Source of the DNA: CAZTXD01 sp964617995 | GTDB taxonomy: Bacteria; Actinomycetota; Acidimicrobiia; Spongiisociales; ZC4RG35 | Direction: 5' to 3' | NCBI GenBank assembly: GCA_964617995.1 | Contig: CAZTXD010000071.1 | Coordinates: 1 to 17,446 of the forward strand | DNA length: 17,446 bases | Part shown: positions 6,683 to 14,310 of the stretch, piece after piece | How positions within the stretch are numbered: the first letter of the stretch is position 1 | How the letters are laid out: each line of letters opens with the position of its first letter | Program-made: the position numbers and the translations under genes | The notes under the pieces: model-generated | What the model was told of the DNA's origin: nothing | What the model saw: the letters and a program-made list of their open reading frames with translations, nothing else | Databases searched by the model: none

Positions 6683-7192
6683 ACCGGAGGCCCCCGGCTC
6701 GAACAGACGCACCTTCCCCCCCGAGCGGGAAACCTCCGCCGTCGGATTCACCCACTGCTCCGCACCTGCGGTCTCCATGGCGACGGTCAGGGCATCGCGG
6801 GCGATGACTTCGGGGCAGCGAACAGCCACCACCGACCCACGGTCGATTCCCCGCAAGATCATCCTGTCCTTCTCGACTTTGAGAGCCTCGGTGACGGGTG
6901 ACCAACGGGTGAGAGCGGCAGCGTCGGTCTCTGCGAAGGCCGCCAGCATGTCATCGATGGTGCTCGTCGTCGCCGGGTCGGGATGCGGCTCGTCGAGGAA
7001 CACCACCACCTCGACCCCCGAGGAGAGCCAATCGAGTCTGGTTCGGGCAGTGGGGAGATGCACGAGGACGGACGGTCCGGCGAATCGCCCGCTGGTGGCA
7101 CAGAGGACGGCGACCTCTTCCTCCCCCGCCACCAGGCCGAGCTGGGTGGCGGTGTAGGGGCGGAGGAGATGAGGGCTCGACACGGTCGCCAC
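6680..7192 (-). CDS. Degenerate IspD-like protein (probable pseudoenzyme)
   Basis: This 170-aa protein looks like the central and C-terminal part of an IspD cytidylyltransferase. VVVFLDEPHPDP sits where IspD has its VHDAARP motif. ALTRWSPVTEALKV matches the PVTDTIK region, GSVVAVRCPEVIARDAL matches the WAVQTPQVFRRDAL region, and AEVSRSGGKVRLFEPG matches the strand before the IspD C-terminus. The N-terminal glycine-rich nucleotide loop with its Arg and Lys, the GG..R..S motif and the final NVKVT lysine are absent, so catalysis is unlikely. It diverges from intact ispD with 47 bp between them. The start is GTG 7192 or GTG 7183; the latter fits a TATCGT box 7 nt upstream. It could be a regulatory partner of IspD or a decaying paralogue. 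Confidence 0.7.
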   Translation of the reverse strand: MATVSSPHLLRPYTATQLGLVAGEEEVAVLCATSGRFAGPSVLVHLPTARTRLDWLSSGVEVVVFLDEPHPDPATTSTIDDMLAAFAETDAAALTRWSPVTEALKVEKDRMILRGIDRGSVVAVRCPEVIARDALTVAMETAGAEQWVNPTAEVSRSGGKVRLFEPGASG

Positions 7193-7242
7193 GATACCGA
7201 TGCCCTGAAGACCCGCTGGTTGCCTCCTATCGTTCCGACATG
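7188..7242. promoter_or_regulatory. Divergent leaderless promoter pair for ispD and IspD-like gene
   Basis: TATCGT occurs on the + strand at 7228-7233, 6 nt before the ispD ATG (7240). It also occurs on the - strand, 7 nt before the GTG at 7183 of the opposite gene. Neither gene has a Shine-Dalgarno site. The -35 regions are weak. Two identical hexamers at matching distances suggest paired leaderless promoters, but this rests on inspection only. Confidence 0.35.
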
Positions 7243-7962
7243 AGTTTGTGGGTCATCCTGTTGGCCGGCGGGAAAGGAGCGCGCCTCAGCGTCGAGGCGA
7301 ACAAGGTGTATCTGCCGGTCGCCGATCGGGAGATGATCGAGTATCCGCTCGAGACCTTCGAAGCCTGTTCGCTCGTTCACGGGATCGTCGTGGTGGTCAG
7401 GGCGGAGGACACCGATCACGCGCACGGGCTGCTCACCCGTCGGGCGCCCTCCAAGGAGTCCGTGGTGGTGACCGGCGGGGAGACGCGTCATCAGAGCGAG
7501 AGGCGGGGCATCGAGGCGTTGGCGGGCGGCATCCGGTCGGGGAAGGTCGAGTGGGTGGCGGTGCATGACGGAGCCCGTCCGTTCGTGACGAAGGCACTGC
7601 TGGAGACACTCATGCGAGAGGCTTCTAGGTCGGGCGGGGCCGTTCCGGCCCTCCCGCCCCAGGGGCCGCTCTACGAGCGACGCGGGTCCGAGTTGATCCC
7701 GCTCGACCCGGCCACCGCGCGGAGGGCACAGACGCCGCAGGTATTCCGGGGGACGGATCTCATCGTCGCCTTTCGCCGCGCCGAACCCGAGGGATTCGAA
7801 GGGGTCGACACGGCCGAGACGGTCGAGCGGTACGCCGACGTGGGAATCGGGCTCGTCCCCGGCGATCCCCGCAACGTGAAGGTGACCTTCCTCGAGGATC
7901 TGGTCGCCGTCGAGAGGCACGCCAAACAGTTCCGTCGGGGACGGTGGATCGACTCTCCGTGA
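7240..7962 (+). CDS. ispD: 2-C-methyl-D-erythritol 4-phosphate cytidylyltransferase
   Basis: The 240-aa enzyme transfers CMP from CTP to methylerythritol phosphate, the third step of the MEP isoprenoid pathway in the cytoplasm. Catalytic features are intact: LLAGGKGARL (Arg15), NKVYLPV (Lys22), VTGGETRHQS, VHDGARP (Asp110, Arg113), RRAQTPQVFRG, a VDTAE dimer arm and PRNVKVT (Lys214). The length is normal. The nucleotide loop reads AGGKGARL rather than the common AAGxGxR, a mild variation. The ATG at 7240 lacks a Shine-Dalgarno site. ispF is not adjacent in this window; downstream the gene converges with the TPM gene, 28 bp away. Confidence 0.93.
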   Translation: MSLWVILLAGGKGARLSVEANKVYLPVADREMIEYPLETFEACSLVHGIVVVVRAEDTDHAHGLLTRRAPSKESVVVTGGETRHQSERRGIEALAGGIRSGKVEWVAVHDGARPFVTKALLETLMREASRSGGAVPALPPQGPLYERRGSELIPLDPATARRAQTPQVFRGTDLIVAFRRAEPEGFEGVDTAETVERYADVGIGLVPGDPRNVKVTFLEDLVAVERHAKQFRRGRWIDSP

Positions 7963-7990
7963 GGCAGTGCCCTCCCCGACGATGAGACCT

Positions 7991-10267
7991 TCACCAGCCG
8001 CCTCCACCCCCTCCGCCACCGCCACCGAAGCCGCCTCCGCCACCGAAGCCCCCTCCAAAGCCCCCGAAGGAGCTTCCTCCACTACCCCACGATGACCCAC
8101 CCGCTCCGCCGCCGGGCATGCCGAAGCCCCCACCTCCACCGAACCCTCCGAACCAGGAACTGTCCTGCCAGGAGCGGTCGGTGTACACCTGGCGCCACCC
8201 CAGGCCGTGCGTCATCGTCGAGGTCATCATCCAGTGGTAGTAGAAGAGGAAGAACGGGTCGAAGTTGCGCAGGCCGCCCGGGATGGGAGCCCCCGTCCAC
8301 GTGTCCCGCTGGCCGCTGGTCCCGGCGTGTGCCAGCTCGGGCGCGTAGCGGTCGGCGTCGTCGATGGACGACCGGGCCAGTTCCTGACGCTGGGCAGCGT
8401 AAGCCAGCGCGAACTCTCGGGGTCCGCGAGGATCGGAAGCCCCGAAGGCGGCGGCGACATCCGCGTAAGAGCCGGTGAGTCCCAGCTTGGCCAGGGCCTG
8501 GCGGGCCTGATGCCATCTGCGCATCGCCTGGGCCGGTTCCAGGGAGACGGCCAGCACGGCGGCGATGGTACGACGGTCGGCGCTCTCGACGTCGCTGCCG
8601 GCCAGATCGTCGACGAGCTCCTGGTAGGACGAGAGTGCCCGGTCACCGGCCCGGGTCAAGGCGGCCGCTATCGACACCGGGATCCCCAAACGGTCGGCCT
8701 GGTTCCTTATCTCCTCGATCTCGCGTCTCCCCCGCAGCCCGGCCAGGGCCATCTCCACGGCGGTGGGCGGGTCGACGCGAAGCCTGCGTGCCTCCTCATA
8801 GGCGGCGTGGAAGTCCTCGATGTCGTCCTCGTCGTTGTTCATGACCAGGAACGCCGCCAGCGACGGGAGGTCGACCTGGTCCTGGAGGAGAGTGTTGGAG
8901 CCGCTGCGCAGCGCGGCTAGCACCTTTGCGTAACGCTGCGCCGCCTCCTCGGGATCGGTTCCCAGATCGGCGAGAGCCGCTGCCACTGCCGGACGCGACG
9001 GGGTATCCGGCAGCTCCGCATAGAGCTCCTCCATGCGCCGGGTCTTGCCCGCTGCCTCGGAAGCCGCCGACTCCAGCTCCGCCAGCGACTCGGAGAGGGG
9101 CTTGGCGGGATCGAGGGCGGGGGCGGCTTCCAGCAGTCGATCACCTGCGTCGGTCACGATGGTCGGTCCTATGGCCGTGTCGACCGCCTGGACGGATACT
9201 TCCCGGGCTAGGCGGGTGGACGCCTCGGCCACCCGGTAGGGACGGAGGCTCTCGACCAGCGCTTCGAGTTCCTGGCGCTTTGTCTCGAAGGTATTGGGAT
9301 CGTCGGTCTGTGCTGCTTCCTCGGCGGCCGTCCGGACAGCTCCCTCCAGGAGCTCTTGCTCCCCGGTCACCCGCATCTCGAGCGGCATCTGGCGATACTT
9401 GTCGATTTGCTCGGCGTTGCCGACCACGGCCACCCCCTGGGCCCACAACGCCTCGAGCATGTCCTTCGGGGCGGATGCCGGATCGGCCAGGGAGCTCAGC
9501 GCCTCGGCCGTGGGAGGGTCGATGGGCGCCGAGGAAGGCGCCGCCACGAGCAGATCGTCGGGAACCACCACCTCGTGCCCGCCCGGCTCCAGGTTCCCCA
9601 GCACCGAGTCGACGATGTCCTGGTGCATCGTCAGGCGGTCGTTGCGGTTGTTACGGCGCGCAATGAACCAGGCACCACCGGCAGACGCGACGATCACCGC
9701 CAGTCCCACACCGGGGACGGACCAGGCGGGGCGACTCGATTCTGGCTGTGAGGGCTGTGCCGGGCCGGGCGAGGACCCGGGATCGGTGGAGGCGTACTCG
9801 GCCTGGAGCCCGGCGATGATGGCGGCCAGGCCGCCGTCGAAGTCCCCGTCGGTGAAGAACGGCCCACCCAGGTCGGCCACCGAGGAAAGGGTTCCCTCGC
9901 TCAGGAAGGCTCCCGGTCCGGTGACGATCTCGGTGCGCCGCTCGGCCAGTGCCAATAGGATCACGACACCGTCGTCCTCGGCGGGGTCACCGACTCCCCA
10001 GGTGTTGCCGATATCCTCGGCGAACTCCCGGGGGGAGCCGGGAGAAGCCTCGCCGATGGTGACCACGGCCAGCTCATGGCCGGTGGCCTCCACGAAACGG
10101 TTGGCGGTGCCTTCGAGGCGATCGCGGTCGGTGAGGATCCCGGCGTCGTCTGTGACCCATCCGTCACAGGTGAGGCCCCGGTAGGTGGGGCACTCGGCGA
10201 TCTGGGCAGCGGCGGGAAGCCCCAGGGCGAGAATCGATACAGCAGTGAGGGCGGCGATGCGTCGCAT
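7991..10267 (-). CDS. TPM-domain membrane protein with long helical region and glycine-rich tail
   Basis: The 758-aa protein starts with a cleavable-type signal (residues 1-21, ending LPAAAQ). It then has a TPM (DUF477/YgcG-like) domain at about 36-160, recognisable by VTDDAGILTDRDR, ELAVVTIGEA, DDGVVILLALAERRTEIVTG (core GVVILLALAERRTEI) and the closing GGLAAIIAGL. A Pro/Ser linker, one transmembrane helix (about 184-203) and a charged alpha-helical region of some 450 residues follow. The last 55 residues are almost all Gly with Phe, Ser and Trp. The TPM domain should lie outside the membrane and the rest inside. TPM proteins are linked to membrane-protein quality control or phosphatase activity in some members; the role here is unknown. 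It follows the HAD gene by 26 bp and may share its message. Confidence 0.85.
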   Translation of the reverse strand: MRRIAALTAVSILALGLPAAAQIAECPTYRGLTCDGWVTDDAGILTDRDRLEGTANRFVEATGHELAVVTIGEASPGSPREFAEDIGNTWGVGDPAEDDGVVILLALAERRTEIVTGPGAFLSEGTLSSVADLGGPFFTDGDFDGGLAAIIAGLQAEYASTDPGSSPGPAQPSQPESSRPAWSVPGVGLAVIVASAGGAWFIARRNNRNDRLTMHQDIVDSVLGNLEPGGHEVVVPDDLLVAAPSSAPIDPPTAEALSSLADPASAPKDMLEALWAQGVAVVGNAEQIDKYRQMPLEMRVTGEQELLEGAVRTAAEEAAQTDDPNTFETKRQELEALVESLRPYRVAEASTRLAREVSVQAVDTAIGPTIVTDAGDRLLEAAPALDPAKPLSESLAELESAASEAAGKTRRMEELYAELPDTPSRPAVAAALADLGTDPEEAAQRYAKVLAALRSGSNTLLQDQVDLPSLAAFLVMNNDEDDIEDFHAAYEEARRLRVDPPTAVEMALAGLRGRREIEEIRNQADRLGIPVSIAAALTRAGDRALSSYQELVDDLAGSDVESADRRTIAAVLAVSLEPAQAMRRWHQARQALAKLGLTGSYADVAAAFGASDPRGPREFALAYAAQRQELARSSIDDADRYAPELAHAGTSGQRDTWTGAPIPGGLRNFDPFFLFYYHWMMTSTMTHGLGWRQVYTDRSWQDSSWFGGFGGGGGFGMPGGGAGGSSWGSGGSSFGGFGGGFGGGGGFGGGGGGGGGGW

Positions 10268-10293
10268 GACCCGACCAGGCTACGGGATCGTGG

Positions 10294-11082
10294 CTACCGT
10301 CGGGTACGTCGGAGAGCCCATACGGTGAGGGCGGCGGCCAGCCCGGTGGCCACGGCCGCTCCCGAGATGATCGGCACCGGTCTGGGGATGGTGGCGAGAC
10401 GGGTTCGCACCGTCACCTCCCTCTCGAACTCGAGTATCTGCCAGTCCCGCTCGGTGGCAACGTCCCGGAGCTCCTTGTCGGGGTTGACTGCCACCGGGTG
10501 GCCCACCGCCTCCAACATGGGCAGGTCTGTCACCGAGTCCGAGTAGGCGAAGGAGTCCTCCAGCGAGATACCCTCCGCGGCGGCCAGCTCGCGGATCGCG
10601 TCGGCCTTCCCCGGTCCGTAGGCATAGAAGTCGATGGCGCCGGTGTATTTGCCCTCGGCATCGACCTCGGGTCGGGTTCCGATCACGTCTGTCAGCCCGA
10701 GATGACGGCACAGGGGAACGACGATCTCGATCGGGCTCGACGAGATGACCACGACTCTCCTCCCGGCCCGGGCGTGCTCGTCGATGATCGCCAACGCCTC
10801 GGCGTACACGAGGGGCGACACCACCTCCTCGACCGTTTCCTCCACCAGCCGGCGAACCTCGTCACGACTCCAGCCCCTGGTCAGCTCTCCCAGTTCCTCC
10901 CGCACCCGTTCGAGCTGGTCGTGGTCGGCCCCGAACATCTGGTAGTAGGCCTGGGCGAGGCCCGCCTTGAAGAGGCTGGCACGGCTAAGGAATCCGGCGC
11001 GGAACAGTGGCCGCGTGAACGCCAGGGTGGAGGACTTGGCGATGATCGTCTTGTCGAGGTCGAAGAAGGCGGCTCCTGCCAT
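10294..11082 (-). CDS. HAD-IB family phosphatase with C-terminal membrane helix
   Basis: The 262-aa protein is a SerB-like HAD subfamily IB hydrolase. Motif I is FFDLDKT (nucleophile Asp8, acid Asp10), motif II is VVVISSSP, a Lys follows in GPGKADAIRE, and motif IV is YSDSVTDLPML. A hydrophobic segment near the end (PVPIISGAAVATGLAAALTV) followed by RRTRR suggests a C-terminal membrane anchor. The ATG at 11082 has an AGGAGA Shine-Dalgarno site 4-5 nt upstream, which decides it over a TTG at 11097. The same kind of protein (Rv3661) lies divergent to the ssd-tad cluster in mycobacteria. The substrate is unknown, and phosphoserine should not be assumed. Confidence 0.9.
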   Translation of the reverse strand: MAGAAFFDLDKTIIAKSSTLAFTRPLFRAGFLSRASLFKAGLAQAYYQMFGADHDQLERVREELGELTRGWSRDEVRRLVEETVEEVVSPLVYAEALAIIDEHARAGRRVVVISSSPIEIVVPLCRHLGLTDVIGTRPEVDAEGKYTGAIDFYAYGPGKADAIRELAAAEGISLEDSFAYSDSVTDLPMLEAVGHPVAVNPDKELRDVATERDWQILEFEREVTVRTRLATIPRPVPIISGAAVATGLAAALTVWALRRTRR

Positions 11083-11168
11083 GTCGTCTCCTGTCAACGG
11101 CGCAGCCTAGGAGTCATCGGCACTTGTACCTCCAGCATGAAACCATGAAGGATCCCCGTGGTTTGGCT

Positions 11169-11211
11169 CCATCGAAGGTGCGACGCAGGCGGGGAGGCCA
11201 ACCCATCGAAG
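11169..11211. repeat. Direct repeat CCATCGAAG upstream of tad operon
   Basis: CCATCGAAG occurs at 11169-11177 and 11203-11211, 34 bp apart, in the 195-bp gap between the HAD gene and the pilus operon. It lies about 70-110 bp upstream of the first tad start codon and might be a regulator site. Nine-base repeats can occur by chance, so confidence is low. Confidence 0.25.
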
Positions 11212-11241
11212 CTACCGCAACGGCATCGTCTTGAGAAGGGG

Positions 11242-11280
11242 TTCACGCCCTCGGGGAGCGTTCGTAGGTTGGCCACCATG
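11242..11280 (+). promoter_or_regulatory. Leaderless promoter of the tad operon
   Basis: TTCACG (11242-11247, 4 of 6 matches to TTGACA), a 17-bp spacer and TAGGTT (11265-11270, TAnnnT type) are followed by 7 nt and the ATG at 11278. There is no Shine-Dalgarno site before this ATG. The spacing fits transcription starting at the A of the start codon. Confidence 0.5.
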
Positions 11281-11838
11281 TGGAGTGGAGATGCCGTCAC
11301 CCGGGTCATGGGCGTGCGCACCTTCGGCGATGAGCTACTGGCGGCGATTGCCCCTCTCGGCCTCGCACTCGCCGCCGGCACCGCCCTGGTGGTGGACCTC
11401 GATCCCGACGGCCCCGCCTACCCCGGAGACAGGAGTATCGCCGAGATAGCAGACGAGGGACCCCGGCGAAGCGAACTGGATCCGGACCGCTCCGGGGTCG
11501 CCACCATTCGCAACGGGGGAGTGGGGACGCTGGCTGCCATAGAGGTGGTGGGAACGTTGTCTGCGTCCTGGCCCGCCATCGTGGTCCGGGTCGGATCCGA
11601 GCCCGTACCGTTCCCGGTGATCCCCGTCCGTCCCCTGTGGCCGGGTTTCCTGGCGCCGACGGGTCAGACCCCTTCGGTGTGGCAGGCGGTGCCCGGAGGC
11701 GTCGATGCACCCGGACCCGGTCCCGTGCTGCCTCCACCCGGGAGGTCGACGGTGGCGGCTCTGCTGGCGGGGAGACGTCCGGTCCGGAGCCGATGGGTCA
11801 AAGCGTGGAGCCGGGTCTGGGAGCTGCCGTGGCACTGA
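11278..11838 (+). CDS. Reduced CpaE/Ssd-like protein lacking a P-loop
   Basis: This 186-aa protein occupies the place of ssd/CpaE (Rv3660c-type) in the actinobacterial tad cluster. The stretch LGLALAAGTALVVDLDPDG resembles the helix and strand after the Walker A of MinD/CpaE ATPases (LVDLDPDG). SIAEIADEGPRRSEL and GVATIRNGGVG follow as in those proteins. The deviant Walker A that should precede is absent, and the protein is about half the length of a normal CpaE homologue of roughly 350 residues. The C-terminal half is proline-rich. It therefore cannot be a normal ATPase; it may be a vestigial positioning or scaffold protein. An in-frame extension to 11158 is less likely. It overlaps the TadA gene by 10 bp. 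Confidence 0.65.
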   Translation: MWSGDAVTRVMGVRTFGDELLAAIAPLGLALAAGTALVVDLDPDGPAYPGDRSIAEIADEGPRRSELDPDRSGVATIRNGGVGTLAAIEVVGTLSASWPAIVVRVGSEPVPFPVIPVRPLWPGFLAPTGQTPSVWQAVPGGVDAPGPGPVLPPPGRSTVAALLAGRRPVRSRWVKAWSRVWELPWH

Positions 11839-12863
11839 TCGAGCGAATGGTTCGCCAGCTCGTGGCTTCCGATGTGCCCCTCGAGCGGTCGAGGTTGACC
11901 GAGGCGGCCCGCCGCCTGGCCCGCACCGAGGCACCTCTGGCGGATGAGACCCTGGTCGACTCCGTTGTCGACTCCCTCGTCGGGCTGGGACCCATCGAGA
12001 TGCTGTTGCGAGATCCGGAGGTGACCGATGTGCTCGTCAACGGCCCCCAGGAGGTGTGGGTGGAACGAGGCGGCTCACTCGAGCGGGTGGCGGTGTCGTT
12101 CCCCGACGCCGCGGCGGTGGTGGCCGCGGTGGAGCGGGTGATCGCGCCTCTCGGGCTGAGACTCGATCGATCATCTCCGGCGGTCGAGGCTCGTCTCGTC
12201 GACGGCTCCCGGCTGCACGCCGTGGTCCCACCCGCATCCGTCGGTGGTCCGATAGTCGCCGTTCGCCGTTTCGCTCAGGTCGTCGCAACGCTCGACTCGC
12301 TCGTGGACGCCGGGTCGGCCACGTCATCTCAGGTGGCCACCATCCGCAACCTCGTTGCCGGGCATCGCAACATCCTCGTCACCGGCGGCACAGGCGCGGG
12401 AAAGACCACTCTCCTCAATCTGATGGCCTCCGAGATCCCCTCCACCGAGCGCGTCGTCACCATCGAGGACGCTGCCGAGCTCGATGTGCCCGGTCACGTC
12501 GTCCGTCTGGAGGCGCATCCCGCCAATGCCGATGGTCACGGTGAGGTCAGCCTGCGGGCGCTGTTGCGCTCGGCACTGCGACTACGGCCCGACCGGATCA
12601 TCGTGGGCGAGGTCCGGGGACCAGAAGCGCTCGACATGGTATGGGCTCTGAACACGGGCCATATGGGCAGTCTCTCGACCCTGCACGCCAACTCTCCCGA
12701 GGAGGCGCTGTGGAGGTTGGAGACCCTGGCAATGTCGGAGGGCTTGGTGGCGGCCGAGGCAGTGAGACGCCAGATCCAGGCCGGGATCCATGTGGTCGTC
12801 CAGGTGGAGCGGACGCCAGGCGGTGGCCGGCGGATCGCCGAGGTGCTGGAGTTGAGGTCATGA
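11829..12863 (+). CDS. tadA: Tad/Flp pilus secretion ATPase (CpaF/TadA)
   Basis: The 344-aa protein is a CpaF/TadA-family type II/IV secretion ATPase, the cytoplasmic hexameric motor for Flp-type pili. An N-terminal all-helical part leads into GLGPIEMLLRDPEVTDVLVN, whose core PIEMLLRDPEVTDVLVNG is typical. Walker A is GGTGAGKTT (186-194), an Asp-box region is VVTIEDAAEL, and Walker B is RIIVGEVRG (256-264). The His-box GHMGSLSTLHANSP follows. The GTG at 11829 has GGGAG 5 nt upstream and overlaps the preceding stop. An ATG at 11793 would add 12 residues, but its GGAG is only 3 nt away. Its stop overlaps the tadB start as ATGA. Confidence 0.93.
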   Translation: MALIERMVRQLVASDVPLERSRLTEAARRLARTEAPLADETLVDSVVDSLVGLGPIEMLLRDPEVTDVLVNGPQEVWVERGGSLERVAVSFPDAAAVVAAVERVIAPLGLRLDRSSPAVEARLVDGSRLHAVVPPASVGGPIVAVRRFAQVVATLDSLVDAGSATSSQVATIRNLVAGHRNILVTGGTGAGKTTLLNLMASEIPSTERVVTIEDAAELDVPGHVVRLEAHPANADGHGEVSLRALLRSALRLRPDRIIVGEVRGPEALDMVWALNTGHMGSLSTLHANSPEEALWRLETLAMSEGLVAAEAVRRQIQAGIHVVVQVERTPGGGRRIAEVLELRS

Positions 12864-13516
12864 CCGGGGCCATGTTGGTCGCGGCCGGTCTGATGGTCGG
12901 CGTCGACTGGCGGCAGATGGCTCTCGTGGCCGGGGCGCTGTGGTTCCCGGTGCCCATGGTGGTCGCCCTGGCGGCGGCGGTGACGGTCGCTCGTCGAGCC
13001 GTCGTGCGTGAGGCCGCCGGGCGCGACCTGCGATTCGTCGAAGCGGTCGCAGGCGAGTTGCGGGCGGGCTCCTCTCTGCGCAGCGCCCTGCGAACCGCCT
13101 GCGGTGAGATCGACCATGCAGGCACGATCGTTCGTCGTCTGGAGGTGGGGGAGCCGCTCGAGATAGCCATGACGGGGATCGGCGGCCACCTTCCTTCCTT
13201 GGGGCATCTGGTCGAGTCGGCGGTGACGGTCGGAGCGGGGGGAGGGCGGATGCTCCCCGTCTTCGAGGAGCTGAGGGTCCATGCCGCCTCCCAGGCTGCC
13301 GCCGAATCGGAGCTGCGGACATCGTTGGCGCCCATACGGGCTTCGATGGCGTTGCTGGTCGGGGCGCCCGCCGCCTACCTGGCCTGGGCCGCCTGGAGCG
13401 GACGACTCATCAGGCACCTCTCCCTGCCGGGGGGTCTGGGGATGGCGTCGGTGGGGGCTCTCCTCTTCGGCGGCGGCCTGACCGTCATGCTGGTGATGAT
13501 GAGGAGGAGGAGATGA
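12860..13516 (+). CDS. tadB: Tad pilus inner-membrane platform protein TadB-like
   Basis: The 218-aa integral membrane protein of the GSPII_F type forms, with TadC, the platform on which the TadA motor acts. N-terminal hydrophobic segments (about 1-45) precede a cytoplasmic helical domain with ELRAGSSLRSALRTA and TVGAGGGRMLPVFEELRVHAA (core GAGGGRMLPVFEEL), the usual repeat of this fold. Two C-terminal membrane helices and an MRRRR end follow. It is short for TadB, as in other actinobacteria. The ATG at 12860 overlaps the tadA stop (ATGA), and the next gene overlaps it the same way, so the motor and platform genes are coupled. Confidence 0.85.
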   Translation: MTGAMLVAAGLMVGVDWRQMALVAGALWFPVPMVVALAAAVTVARRAVVREAAGRDLRFVEAVAGELRAGSSLRSALRTACGEIDHAGTIVRRLEVGEPLEIAMTGIGGHLPSLGHLVESAVTVGAGGGRMLPVFEELRVHAASQAAAESELRTSLAPIRASMALLVGAPAAYLAWAAWSGRLIRHLSLPGGLGMASVGALLFGGGLTVMLVMMRRRR

Positions 13517-14046
13517 GACGCCTGGTGCTGGTGTGCTTGGGGTTGATCATCGGGGGAGTACCCGTGGCCGTCGTCCTGCTGGTGGGGGGTGAGGTGTTGC
13601 CTCACCTCTCACGACGGCGATCGGCGGAGGTGGACGGTGTCGATGTGGCTGCGCGCTTGCTGGTGCTGGTCGGAGCGGGGCTCCCCCTGGTGCCGGCGCT
13701 GGAGCAGGCGGCCGCATCTGTACCGGGGATCGCCGGGGTGGTGCGTCGGTCGCGTCGACTCGGCGCTGCTGCGGCGCTGGCGGCGGCGGACGGCCCGCTG
13801 GGACCACTGCTGCGGCGGCTGGCGGACGCCGTCGCCTCTGGTGCCCCACCCGAACCGGCCATACGCACCTACATCGATGTCGAGCGCCGACGCAGGCACA
13901 CCATCGCCGTGGAGAGGGCGAGGCGCCTACCGGTTCGGCTGATGATCCCGATGACGCTGCTCGTGCTTCCCGGTTTCGTGCTGATGGTCTACGGACCGGC
14001 GTTCATCGATCTGTTGACATCGCTCGCCGGGCCGCTTGCCGACTGA
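13513..14046 (+). CDS. tadC: Tad pilus inner-membrane platform protein TadC-like
   Basis: The 177-aa protein is the second GSPII_F-type platform subunit. It has an N-terminal membrane helix (LVLVCLGLIIGGVPVAVVLL) and a helical middle with DVAARLLVLVGAGLPLVPALEQAAA (core RLLVLVGAGLPLVPALEQA) that parallels TadB. A conserved late RRLPVRLMIPMTLLVLPGFVLM segment (core PVRLMIPMTLLVLPGF) is the family's best mark. The start overlaps the tadB stop as ATGA. It is followed by a 60-bp gap with a GC-rich stem before the pilin, so transcript level or stability may change here. Confidence 0.85.
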   Translation: MRRLVLVCLGLIIGGVPVAVVLLVGGEVLPHLSRRRSAEVDGVDVAARLLVLVGAGLPLVPALEQAAASVPGIAGVVRRSRRLGAAAALAAADGPLGPLLRRLADAVASGAPPEPAIRTYIDVERRRRHTIAVERARRLPVRLMIPMTLLVLPGFVLMVYGPAFIDLLTSLAGPLAD

Positions 14047-14060
14047 AGAACTCACTTCCC

Positions 14061-14106
14061 CCCGGCGCCGGCCGGATGCCGGCATCGAAAGGAAGGAGCG
14101 TCGACG
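14061..14106 (+). promoter_or_regulatory. Stem-loop and strong Shine-Dalgarno before pilin gene
   Basis: The gap between tadC and the pilin holds palindromes CGGCGCCG (14063-14070) and GATGCCGGCATC (14075-14086), which can form a GCCGGC stem with a 5-nt loop. GGAAGGAG (14091-14098) then lies 8 nt before the ATG, the strongest ribosome site in the window. There is no T-run, so a stabilising or processing hairpin for high pilin output is likelier than a terminator. Confidence 0.45.
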
Positions 14107-14310
14107 ATGTTGACGATCTGGAGTTGGGTGATGGCCCGGGTGGAGTGGCGGGAAGACCGCGGTCAGGCGACCGTCGAGTACTTCCTGGTCATCCTGGCCG
14201 CCACGGCGCTCGCCGTCCTCGCCCTGAGATGGTTCCAGTCCGGCGCAGGTGAGGGTCTGCTCGGCGGGCTGTTCGGCAAGGTCATCTCGTGGGTGGCGGG
14301 CCGGTTCTGA
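14107..14310 (+). CDS. Small Flp-type pilin (DUF4244-like)
   Basis: The 67-aa protein is the likely pilus subunit. A short cytoplasmic leader ending EDRG precedes QATVEYFLVILAATALAVLAL, a class III prepilin signal. Cleavage is expected after Gly19, with Glu at +5 and Tyr at +6. The hydrophobic helix would pack in the pilus core and the short C-terminal tail (GLLGGLFGKVISWVAGRF) would be exposed or amphipathic. Size and position match the DUF4244 proteins of actinobacterial tad clusters (Rv3656c-type). It has the strongest Shine-Dalgarno site of the operon. No prepilin peptidase gene is present in the window. Confidence 0.85.
   Translation: MLTIWSWVMARVEWREDRGQATVEYFLVILAATALAVLALRWFQSGAGEGLLGGLFGKVISWVAGRF

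Noticed and set aside
6859..8139. 426-aa open frame on the - strand across ispD
   Set aside because: It spans ispD and the start regions of both IspD genes in antisense. Composition is typical of a GC-rich shadow frame.
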